17,556 nt of DNA from positions 1-17,556 of the forward strand of contig JBBRPG010000080.1 of assembly GCA_038228485.1 (NCBI GenBank), given 5' to 3'. The position numbers were made by a program, and so were the translations under genes. This document shows positions 7,283 through 14,765 of this stretch, in pieces. The notes under the pieces are model-generated. The model was not told the origin of the DNA. It saw only the letters and a program-made list of their open reading frames with translations, and searched no databases. This DNA comes from DATARH01 sp038228485 (GTDB taxonomy: Bacteria > Pseudomonadota > Alphaproteobacteria > ATCC43930 > CGMCC-115725). Every line of letters begins with the position of its first letter. The first letter of the stretch is position 1.

Positions 7283-8596
7283 ATGCGTCTCAGCCAGTAT
7301 TTCCTGCCGGTCATTCGCGAGAACCCGAGCGAGGCGCAGATCGTCTCGCACCGTCTGATGCTGCGCGCCGGCATGATCCGCCAGTCGAGCGCCGGCATCT
7401 ATTCGTGGCTGCCGCTGGGGCTGCGCGTGCTCAAAAAGGTCGAGCAGATCGTGCGCGAGGAGCAAGACCGTGCCGGCGCCCAGGAAATCTTAATGCCGAC
7501 GATCCAGCCCGCCGATCTGTGGCGCGAGAGCGGCCGTTATGACGATTACGGCGAGGAGATGCTGCGCATCCGCGACCGCCATGACCGCGAGATGCTGTAC
7601 GGGCCCACGAACGAGGAGATGATCACCGCGATCGTGCGCGATGCGATCAAGAGCTACCGCGACCTGCCGAAGAACCTCTACCACATCCAGTGGAAGTTCC
7701 GCGACGAGGTGCGGCCGCGCTTTGGCGTGATGCGCGGGCGCGAGTTTCTGATGAAGGACGCCTACAGCTTCGACCTCGACGCGGCCGGTGCGAAGCGCTC
7801 GTACAACAAGATGTTCGTCGCCTATCTGCGCACCTTCGCGCGCATGGGCCTCAAGGCGATCCCGATGCGCGCCGACACCGGGCCGATCGGCGGCGATCTC
7901 AGTCACGAATTCCAAATCCTCGCCGACACCGGCGAGAGCGCGGTCTATTGCGACAAGGCGTGGCTCGACACCGACATCCTCGCCGAGGGGGTCGATTACT
8001 CCGGCGATCTGGAGCCGTTCTTCAAGCAATGGACGTCGCGCTACGCCGCGACCGACGAGATGCACGACGCGGCGAAATGCCCGGTGCCGGAGGGCGAGCT
8101 GGTCAGCGCCCGCGGCATCGAGGTGGGCCACATCTTCTATTTCGGCAGCAAATATTCGAAGCCGATGGGCGCGGTCGCCAGCCTCGCCGACGGCAGCTCC
8201 GTGCCGCTGGAAATGGGCTCCTACGGCATCGGCGTGTCGCGGCTGGTCGGCGCGCTGATCGAGGCCAACAACGACGATGGCGGCATCGTCTGGCCGGAGA
8301 GCGTCGCGCCGTTCCGGGTCGGGCTGATCAATCTGCGCGCCGGCGATCCGAAATGCGCGGCGGCGGCGGACGACCTCTATGCCAAGCTAAACGCGGCCGG
8401 TGTCGCGGTGCTCTATGACGACCGCGACGAGTCGGCCGGGGGCAAGTTTGCGACGATGGATCTGATCGGCGTGCCGTGGCAACTGATCGTCGGCCCGCGC
8501 GGCGTCGCCGCCGGCACGCTCGAAGTCAAGAACCGGCGCACTGGCGAGCGGCAGGAGCTGCCGGCCGAGGCGGCGCTCAACCGAATCTGCGGCTGA
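7283..8596 (+). CDS. proS: Prolyl-tRNA synthetase, short alphaproteobacterial form
   Basis: This class II synthetase charges tRNA-Pro with proline in the cytoplasm. The 437-residue protein starts MRLSQYFLPVIRENPSEA, the conserved opening. It shows class II motif 1 (AGIYSWLPLGLRVLKK), motif 2 (KFRDEVRPRFGVMRGREFLMKDAYSFD) and motif 3 (GSYGIGVSRLVGALIE), then the anticodon-binding domain (VAPFRVGLINL to LIGVPWQLIVG). The ~180-residue editing insertion of the E. coli type is absent between motifs 2 and 3, as is normal for alphaproteobacteria, so mischarged alanine must be cleared by a separate factor. AAAAGGCGG before the ATG provides the ribosome-binding site. It heads the group proS-unknown-lolC-lolD, with 20 bases to the next gene. 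Confidence 0.97.
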   Translation: MRLSQYFLPVIRENPSEAQIVSHRLMLRAGMIRQSSAGIYSWLPLGLRVLKKVEQIVREEQDRAGAQEILMPTIQPADLWRESGRYDDYGEEMLRIRDRHDREMLYGPTNEEMITAIVRDAIKSYRDLPKNLYHIQWKFRDEVRPRFGVMRGREFLMKDAYSFDLDAAGAKRSYNKMFVAYLRTFARMGLKAIPMRADTGPIGGDLSHEFQILADTGESAVYCDKAWLDTDILAEGVDYSGDLEPFFKQWTSRYAATDEMHDAAKCPVPEGELVSARGIEVGHIFYFGSKYSKPMGAVASLADGSSVPLEMGSYGIGVSRLVGALIEANNDDGGIVWPESVAPFRVGLINLRAGDPKCAAAADDLYAKLNAAGVAVLYDDRDESAGGKFATMDLIGVPWQLIVGPRGVAAGTLEVKNRRTGERQELPAEAALNRICG

Positions 8597-8616
8597 CTAT
8601 CGAAAGGTATCGCGAC

Positions 8617-8982
8617 GTGGCCGTCAGAGAGATCGACGAAACAATCGCCGGGCAGGCGTCCTTCGAGATGGCAAACCTTCGTCCCGAGCGGACCGGCCTT
8701 CCATTCGTCGTCTTTATTTCGCAAAAGGGCGGCGCCCGCCACGACGTTCGGGTGAAGTTGTCGCGGGCTGCGCGAGTGCGCCTGTCCGAAATGATCACTG
8801 TCGCTGTTCGCCCCGCCCCGCGTATTGTTCAAGGTCGCATGAACCGTCAGGAGTTTGACCTCGTCCGGCGGTGGATCGAGCTAAACGAGGCGGTTCTCGT
8901 CGATTATTGGAATGGCGTGATCGAATTCACGGAAGACGTATTGGACATTCTCCAGTCGATTGCTGATAAGCCCGGGGACTGA
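8617..8982 (+). CDS. Unrecognised 121-residue protein between proS and lolC
   Basis: I do not recognise this protein with confidence. It starts at GTG 8617 with AAAGG nine bases upstream; an in-frame ATG at 8668 would give 104 residues beginning MANLRPERTGLPFVVFISQ. It looks soluble, with no signal or membrane segment. A beta-rich N-terminal part contains GLPFVVFISQKGGARHD and VRVKLSRAARVR, and an amphipathic helical C-terminal part contains FDLVRRWIELNEAVLVDYW and FTEDVLDILQSI. It may be related to small hypothetical proteins scattered through rhizobial genomes. It is tightly packed, 20 bases after proS and 10 before lolC, on the same strand. Its codon third positions look less GC-biased than those of its neighbours, a possible sign of later acquisition. 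Confidence 0.75.
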   Translation: MAVREIDETIAGQASFEMANLRPERTGLPFVVFISQKGGARHDVRVKLSRAARVRLSEMITVAVRPAPRIVQGRMNRQEFDLVRRWIELNEAVLVDYWNGVIEFTEDVLDILQSIADKPGD

Positions 8983-8992
8983 GCAGGTTATC

Positions 8993-10237
8993 GTGATCTT
9001 CGGCGCATTCGAGCGGATGGTCGCGTTCCGCTATCTGCGGGCGCGGCGGCAGGAAGGCTTCGTCTCGGTCATCGCGATCTTTTCGCTGCTCGGCATCATG
9101 CTCGGGGTGGCGACCCTGATCATCGTCATGGCGGTGATGAACGGGTTCCGCGTCGAACTGGTCGGCCGCATCCTCGGGCTCAACGGCCATCTTGCGGTCT
9201 ATGGCGCGGCCAACTCGCTGACCGATTTCGATACGGCTGCGCAGAAGGTGCGCGCCGTGCCGGGGGTGGTCGGCGTCACCCCGCTGGTCGAGGCGCAGGC
9301 GCTGGTCACCACCGAGGCCGGCGCGTCGGGCGCGGTGGTGCGCGGCATCCGGCCCGACGATTTGCGCGCCCGCAAGCTGGTCGCCGACCACATCGTCGCG
9401 GGCTCGCTCGACGAATTCGGCGACAACGGGATCGCGGTGGGCGACCGGCTGGCGCGGCGGCTGGGGGTCACGGTCGGCGGCAACCTGACGCTGGTATCGC
9501 CCGAGGGAACCGACACCGCCTTTGGAACGATGCCGCGCACCAAGACCTACAAGGTCGCGGCGCTGTTCGATGTCGGCTTCTACGAATACGATAACACCTT
9601 CATCTTTATGCCGCTCGATGCGGCGCAGGTGTTCTTTCGCTTCAAGGACGCGGTCAGCTATCTCGAAGTCTTTGTCGCCGATGCCGACCAGGCCGCCGCC
9701 GAGGGCCGGGCCATCACCGCCGCGCTCGGACCGGGCGCGCGGCTTTACGATTGGCAGAAGGCCAATTCGAGCCTGGTCAGCGCGCTCGAAATCCAGCGCG
9801 ACGTGATGTTCCTGATCTTGACGCTGATCATCATCGTCGCCGCGTTCAACATCATCTCCAGCATGATCATGATGGTGAAGGACAAGGGCCGCGACATCGC
9901 CATCCTGCGCACCATGGGCGCCTCGCGCGGGATGATCCTGCGTATCTTCATCTTGAGCGGCGCCAGCATCGGCATCCTCGGCACTGTGGCCGGGTTCGGG
10001 CTCGGCATCCTCATCACCGAAAACCTGGAGGCGATCCGCCAGTTCATCCAGAACGCGCTGCACATGGAGCTGTTCGCCGCCGAGATTTACTTCTTCACCC
10101 GGCTTCCCGCGGTGATCGTGCCGCACGAGGTCGCCGCGGTGGTGATCATGGCGCTGGCGCTCTCGTTCCTGGCGACGCTTTACCCCTCGTGGCGGGCGGC
10201 GCGGCTCGATCCGGTCGAGGGGCTGCGCTACGAATGA
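8993..10237 (+). CDS. lolC: Lipoprotein-releasing ABC transporter permease LolC/LolE type
   Basis: This inner-membrane subunit of the Lol complex extracts outer-membrane lipoproteins and passes them to LolA. Starting at GTG 8993 (AGG upstream), the 414-residue product opens IFGAFERMVAFRYLRARRQEGFVSV and has one membrane helix at about 23-49. A large periplasmic domain follows (about 50-265), then three C-terminal helices near 268-293, 310-340 and 372-398 with the FtsX-type coupling segment KDKGRDIAILRTMGASRGMI. It ends in PSWRAARLDPVEGLRYE, a family hallmark. Only one such permease is encoded here next to lolD, so it may act as a homodimer (the LolF arrangement) unless a second copy exists elsewhere. 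The stop overlaps lolD as ATGA. A TTG at 8960 could extend the N terminus by 11 residues but overlaps the preceding gene. Confidence 0.95.
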   Translation: MIFGAFERMVAFRYLRARRQEGFVSVIAIFSLLGIMLGVATLIIVMAVMNGFRVELVGRILGLNGHLAVYGAANSLTDFDTAAQKVRAVPGVVGVTPLVEAQALVTTEAGASGAVVRGIRPDDLRARKLVADHIVAGSLDEFGDNGIAVGDRLARRLGVTVGGNLTLVSPEGTDTAFGTMPRTKTYKVAALFDVGFYEYDNTFIFMPLDAAQVFFRFKDAVSYLEVFVADADQAAAEGRAITAALGPGARLYDWQKANSSLVSALEIQRDVMFLILTLIIIVAAFNIISSMIMMVKDKGRDIAILRTMGASRGMILRIFILSGASIGILGTVAGFGLGILITENLEAIRQFIQNALHMELFAAEIYFFTRLPAVIVPHEVAAVVIMALALSFLATLYPSWRAARLDPVEGLRYE

Positions 10238-10923
10238 ACGAGGCCGCACCGGTGTTGGAGCTGGCCGGGGTGCGGCGCGTGTTCCGCCAGGGCGGGGTCG
10301 AGCTGGCCGTGCTCAACGGCGTCGATTTGGCGGTGCGGCCGGGCGAGCTGGGGGCGCTGGTCGGGCCGTCGGGGGCTGGCAAGTCGACCTTGCTGCATCT
10401 GGCCGGACTGTTGGAGCGGCCCGATGCCGGCGCGGTGCGCATCGCCGGCGAGGAATGCGGCAGCCTGTCCGACGAGCGCCGAACGCTGCTGCGGCGGGCG
10501 ACCCTCGGTTTCGTGTACCAGTTCCACCATCTGCTGCCGGAGTTCTCGGCGCTCGAAAACGTCATGCTGCCGCAGATGATCGCCGGGGTGGCGCGCGGCA
10601 CCGCGAGGTTAAAGGCGGCGGCGCTGCTGCAGCGGGTCGGGCTCGGCGAGCGGCTGACCCATCGCCCGGCGCGGCTCTCGGGCGGCGAGCAGCAGCGTGT
10701 CGCCATCGTTCGCGCCCTCGCCAACGACCCCAAGGTGCTGCTCGCCGACGAACCGACCGGCAACCTCGACCACAACACAGCCCACGGGGTGATGGCGACG
10801 CTGATCGGGATAGCGCGGGATAGCGGTCTCGCCGGGCTGATCGCGACCCACAACCTCGAGCTGGCGCGACGGCTGGACCGCATCGTGGCGCTGGAGGACG
10901 GGAAACTTAAAGGGGGCGCGTAG
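10234..10923 (+). CDS. lolD: Lipoprotein-releasing ABC transporter ATPase
   Basis: This is the cytoplasmic ATPase that powers lipoprotein release with the LolC/E permease. The 229-residue protein has Walker A GPSGAGKST (44-52), the Q-loop region YQFHHLLPEFSALENVMLP, the signature LSGGEQQR (from 148), Walker B VLLADEPTGNLD with catalytic Glu173, and the switch histidine His206 in ATHN. HHLLPEFSALENV is characteristic of LolD within the MacB/LolD group. The ATGA overlap with lolC indicates coupled translation. The TAG stop lies inside the left arm of a palindromic repeat (10919-11046), so the last residue or two may have been set by insertion of that element. Confidence 0.96.
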   Translation: MNEAAPVLELAGVRRVFRQGGVELAVLNGVDLAVRPGELGALVGPSGAGKSTLLHLAGLLERPDAGAVRIAGEECGSLSDERRTLLRRATLGFVYQFHHLLPEFSALENVMLPQMIAGVARGTARLKAAALLQRVGLGERLTHRPARLSGGEQQRVAIVRALANDPKVLLADEPTGNLDHNTAHGVMATLIGIARDSGLAGLIATHNLELARRLDRIVALEDGKLKGGA

Positions 10924-11046
10924 GGCGGATAAGCAAAGCGTCATCCGCCATTCCGGCGTCCGATATGCGCACTGCTTCGGCGGATGGGCGCCCGCCCCGC
11001 ACAAGCTGCCGAGTCGGCGGATGGCGCTGCGCTTATCCGCCCTACG
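10919..11046. repeat. Large palindromic repeat between lolD and dnaE
   Basis: Arms of 31 bases at 10919-10949 and 11016-11046 are reverse complements with three mismatches. The left arm begins CGTAGGGCGGATAAGC and ends TCATCCGCC; the right arm begins GGCGGATGGCGC and ends TTATCCGCCCTACG. The 66-base centre has further GGCGGATG and CGCCCGCCCCG pieces. GTAGGGCGGATAAGCG elements of this type are common between genes in Bradyrhizobium-like genomes (recalled). It could form a long hairpin at the 3' end of the lolD mRNA. No clear dnaE promoter is visible in 11047-11146. Confidence 0.85.
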
Positions 11047-11146
11047 GGTGTCGTCGCTCCGCGGATTTGTTGGCGCTGCGCGACGAGGCTGATTTCGCCG
11101 GCCGATGATGCAATGCTGCGGTTCGCCTTAAGCAACCGAGAGCCTC

Positions 11147-14100
11147 ATGCCGCTCGCCGATTTTATCCATCTCCGCGTCCATACCGCCTATTCGCTGTCG
11201 GCGGGGGCGATCAAGATCAAGGAGCTGGTGGGGCTGTGCAAGGCCAACAAGATGCCGGCGGTGGCGATCACCGACAGCGGCAACCTGTTCGGCGCGCTCG
11301 AATTCGCCACCTCCTGCGCCGAGGCCGGGATCCAGCCGATCATCGGCTGCGAGGTGGCGCTGGTCACGCAGGAGGGCAGCGAGACGCCGTGGGCGCAGCG
11401 CGATCTCGATCGCGTCGTGCTGCTGGTGCAGAACCAGGCCGGCTACCGCAACCTCCTGGCGCTGGTCAGCAAGTCCTTTCTCGACGGCGATGCAGGGGCT
11501 GAGCCGGCGATATCGCTGACCGACCTTGCGGCCCGGAGCGAGGGTCTGCTGTGTCTGACCGGCGGTGCCAGGGGGCCGCTCGGCAAGCTGATCGGCGCCG
11601 GCCAGGAGGCCGCGGCCGGCATCCTGGCCGGGACGCTCAAATCGGCGTTTCCCGGGCGGCTTTACATTGAGCTGTCCCGGCATGGCATGCCCGAGGAGGC
11701 GCGCAGCGAGGCCGGCCTCGTCGATCTCGCCTATACCCACGACCTGCCGTTGGTCGCGACCAACGACGCCTATTTCCCCGACCGCGATTTCTACGAGGCG
11801 CACGACGCGCTCTTGTGCATCGCCCAGGGTAAGGCGGTCGACGATACCGACCGCGACCGGGCGACCCCTGACCATTATTTCCGCTCGGCAGCGGAGATGC
11901 GGGCGCTGTTCGCCGATCTGCCCGAAGCGTGCGACAATACGCTGGTCATCGCTCGGCGCTGCGCCTACATGCCGACCCTGCAGGCGCCGATCCTGCCGGC
12001 GTTTCCGACCGAAGCCGGGATCGACGAGGCCGGTGCGCTGCGACAGGCAGCGCAGGCGGGGCTGGCGGCGCGGCTGCAGGCATTGGGGCTTGGCGACGAG
12101 CGCGCCGAGCCGTACCGCGCCCGTCTCGCATTCGAGCTCGACATGATCGTCAAGACCGGGTTCGCCGGCTATTTCCTGATCGTCGCCGACTTTATCCAAT
12201 GGGCGAAACGGCAAGGCATCCCGGTCGGGCCGGGGCGCGGCTCGGGCGCCGGCTCGGTCGTCGCCTGGGCGCTGACGATCACCGATCTCGACCCGCTGCG
12301 CTTCGGCCTGCTTTTCGAGCGCTTCCTCAACCCGGAGCGCGTGTCGATGCCGGATTTCGACATCGATTTCTGCCAGGACCGGCGCGGCGAGGTGATCGAC
12401 TACGTCCAGCAACGCTACGGTCGCGATCAGGTCGCCCAGATCATCACCTTCGGCACCTTGCAGGCGCGCGGCGTGCTGCGCGACGTCGGGCGCGTGCTGC
12501 AGATGCCGTATGGGCAGGTCGACAAATTGACAAAACTGGTGCCGCAGAACCCGGCGGCGCCGGTGACGCTCGCGGCCGCGATTGCCAGCGAGCCCAAGCT
12601 GCAGGCGTTTCGTGACGAGGATGCGGTGGTCGCGCGCGCCTTCGACATCGCGCAGCGCCTGGAGGGCCTGACCCGGCACGCCTCGACCCATGCCGCCGGC
12701 ATCGTGATCGGCGATCGTCCGCTCAGCGAACTCGTGCCGCTCTATCGCGATCCCAAATCCGACATGCCGGTGACCCAGTTCAACATGAAATGGGTCGAGC
12801 CTGCGGGGCTGGTGAAATTCGACTTCCTCGGCCTCAAGACGCTGACGGTGCTGGATGTCGCGGTGAAGCTTCTCAAGCAGCGCAATATCGATATCGATCT
12901 GGCAACGCTGCCGCTCGACGATGCCCAAAGCTACCAGATGCTGGCCAGGGGCGATGTGGTCGGCGTGTTCCAGGTTGAAAGCCAGGGCATGCGGCGGGCG
13001 CTGGTCGACATGCGTCCCGATCGTTTTGAGGACATCATCGCGCTGGTCGCGCTCTATCGGCCGGGTCCGATGGCGAACATTCCGACCTACTGCGCCCGCA
13101 AACATGGCGACGAAGAGCCGGAATATCTGCATCCGATGCTCGAGCCGATCCTGAAGGAGACCTTCGGCGTCATCATCTACCAGGAACAGGTGATGCAGAT
13201 CGCGCAGGTGATGGCCGGTTATTCGCTCGGCGAGGCGGACCTGTTGCGCCGCGCGATGGGCAAGAAGATCCGCAAGGAGATGGAACAGCAGCGCGAGCGC
13301 TTTGTGTCCGGAGCGACCGAGCGCGGAATCTCGCGTGGGCAGGCGGACACCATTTTCGAGCTGCTGGCGAAATTCGCCGATTACGGTTTCAACAAGAGTC
13401 ACGCCGCAGCCTACGCGATGGTCTCGTACCACACCGCGTACATGAAGACGCATTATCCGGTCGAATTCCTCGCCGCGTCGATGACGCTCGATATCAACAA
13501 CACCGACAAGCTGTCGGAGTTTCGTGCCGAAGTGCAGCGGCTCGGGATCAAGCTCGAGGCGCCGTCGGTCAATCGTTCCGGCGCCACATTCGAAGTCCAC
13601 GACGGCATCATCTATTATGCGCTGGCGGGCCTGAAAGGCGTCGGCCAGCAGGCGGTGGAACTGATCGTGGACGCGCGCAAGGGCGGACTGTTCACGTCGC
13701 TGGCCGATTTTGCGGCGCGGGTTAATCCGCGCGCCATCAACAAGCGCGTCGTCGAAAGCCTGGCGGCGGCCGGCGCATTCGACGCGCTGGATTCCAATCG
13801 CGCGAGGGTATTCGCAGGCGCAGAAGCGATCCTCGCGGCGTGCCAGCGCGGCCACGAGGCCGCGACCATCGGGCAGAACGACATGTTCGGCGGCGCGGCG
13901 GACGCCCCGACCATCATGCTGCCGCAGATCGAGCCGTGGCTGCCCGCCGAACGGTTGCGACGGGAATACGATGCCATCGGCTTTTTCCTGTCCGGCCATC
14001 CGCTCGATGATTACGCCACCGCGCTGAAACGGTTGCGGGTGCAGTCCTGGGCCGAATTCTCGCGCGCGGTGAAAACCGGCGCCACCGCGGGCAAGGTCGC

Positions 14101-14623
14101 CGCCACCGTGGTGTCGCGGATGGAGCGGCGGACCAAGACCGGCAACAAGATGGGCATCATCGGGCTGTCGGACCCGACCGGTCATTTCGAGGCGGTGCTG
14201 TTTTCCGAAGGGCTGGCCCAATATCGCGAGGTGCTGGAGCCGGGTGCTGCCGTGCTGTTGCAACTCGGGGCCGAGTTGCAGGGGGAGGACGTCCGCGCGC
14301 GGGTGCTTCACGCCGAGCCGCTGGACGCCGCCGCGGCAAAGACCCAGAAGGGTCTGCGGATATTTGTCCGTGACACGAGATCGCTCGAATCCATCGCCAA
14401 GCGGCTGCAATCGCCCGAGGCGGCCGGGCAGGGCGCTGCGGTCCGTGGTCCGGTCAAACAGGTTCCCGCGGCAGGGGCGGGCGACGGCGACGTCTCGCTG
14501 GTGCTGATGCTCGACCTCGAAACCGAGGTGGAAATGAAGCTTCCGGGCAGATTCAAGGTGTCGCCGCAAATCGCGGGCGCGATCAAGGCGGTTATGGGCG
14601 TGGTCGACGTCCAGACGCTGTAG
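11147..14623 (+). CDS. dnaE: DNA polymerase III alpha subunit
   Basis: This is the replicative polymerase that copies the chromosome within the holoenzyme. The 1158-residue length matches E. coli DnaE (1160). The order is a PHP domain from residue 6 (FIHLRVHTAYS), the palm with catalytic aspartates at 403 and 405 (PDFDIDF) and 559 (KFDFLGLKTLT), and the fingers with GPGRGSGAGSVVAW and YRPGPMANIPTY. These are followed by the helix-hairpin region YGFNKSHAAAYAMVSYHTAY, the clamp-binding motif QNDMFG at about 910-915, and an OB-fold near 970-1060 (ATVVSRMERRTKTGNKMGII). This is the DnaE1 type, not the error-prone ImuC/DnaE2. The ATG at 11147 is preceded only by a weak CGAGAG. A 1175-codon open frame on the opposite strand is a codon-bias shadow. 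Confidence 0.98.
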   Translation: MPLADFIHLRVHTAYSLSAGAIKIKELVGLCKANKMPAVAITDSGNLFGALEFATSCAEAGIQPIIGCEVALVTQEGSETPWAQRDLDRVVLLVQNQAGYRNLLALVSKSFLDGDAGAEPAISLTDLAARSEGLLCLTGGARGPLGKLIGAGQEAAAGILAGTLKSAFPGRLYIELSRHGMPEEARSEAGLVDLAYTHDLPLVATNDAYFPDRDFYEAHDALLCIAQGKAVDDTDRDRATPDHYFRSAAEMRALFADLPEACDNTLVIARRCAYMPTLQAPILPAFPTEAGIDEAGALRQAAQAGLAARLQALGLGDERAEPYRARLAFELDMIVKTGFAGYFLIVADFIQWAKRQGIPVGPGRGSGAGSVVAWALTITDLDPLRFGLLFERFLNPERVSMPDFDIDFCQDRRGEVIDYVQQRYGRDQVAQIITFGTLQARGVLRDVGRVLQMPYGQVDKLTKLVPQNPAAPVTLAAAIASEPKLQAFRDEDAVVARAFDIAQRLEGLTRHASTHAAGIVIGDRPLSELVPLYRDPKSDMPVTQFNMKWVEPAGLVKFDFLGLKTLTVLDVAVKLLKQRNIDIDLATLPLDDAQSYQMLARGDVVGVFQVESQGMRRALVDMRPDRFEDIIALVALYRPGPMANIPTYCARKHGDEEPEYLHPMLEPILKETFGVIIYQEQVMQIAQVMAGYSLGEADLLRRAMGKKIRKEMEQQRERFVSGATERGISRGQADTIFELLAKFADYGFNKSHAAAYAMVSYHTAYMKTHYPVEFLAASMTLDINNTDKLSEFRAEVQRLGIKLEAPSVNRSGATFEVHDGIIYYALAGLKGVGQQAVELIVDARKGGLFTSLADFAARVNPRAINKRVVESLAAAGAFDALDSNRARVFAGAEAILAACQRGHEAATIGQNDMFGGAADAPTIMLPQIEPWLPAERLRREYDAIGFFLSGHPLDDYATALKRLRVQSWAEFSRAVKTGATAGKVAATVVSRMERRTKTGNKMGIIGLSDPTGHFEAVLFSEGLAQYREVLEPGAAVLLQLGAELQGEDVRARVLHAEPLDAAAAKTQKGLRIFVRDTRSLESIAKRLQSPEAAGQGAAVRGPVKQVPAAGAGDGDVSLVLMLDLETEVEMKLPGRFKVSPQIAGAIKAVMGVVDVQTL

Positions 14624-14765
14624 CTGAGCTTCCCATGGGCGCGACGCGCCGAAATTCGATCCATCGGCTCACCCGCGGCCTTACAAGCAACGCTTTTCAT
14701 TCAAGCAATGTTCAGCTAGCCATGCGTTCAATGCGCGGACATCCTAATTGAATTGTGAGCGGGCC

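Noticed and set aside
8927..10249. A 440-codon open frame on the minus strand opposite lolC
   Set aside because: The product is an Asp/His/Arg-rich shadow sequence without motifs; lolC explains the coding signal.
11042..14569. A 1175-codon open frame on the minus strand opposite dnaE
   Set aside because: It mirrors the strong GC bias of dnaE codons, its product is a low-complexity Arg/His/Gly/Leu-rich string with no recognisable domain, and dnaE on the other strand is complete with all motifs.
14638..14650. GGCGC-GAC-GCGCC hairpin after dnaE as an intrinsic terminator
   Set aside because: The stem is only five pairs and is followed by GAAATTCG with no T tract.
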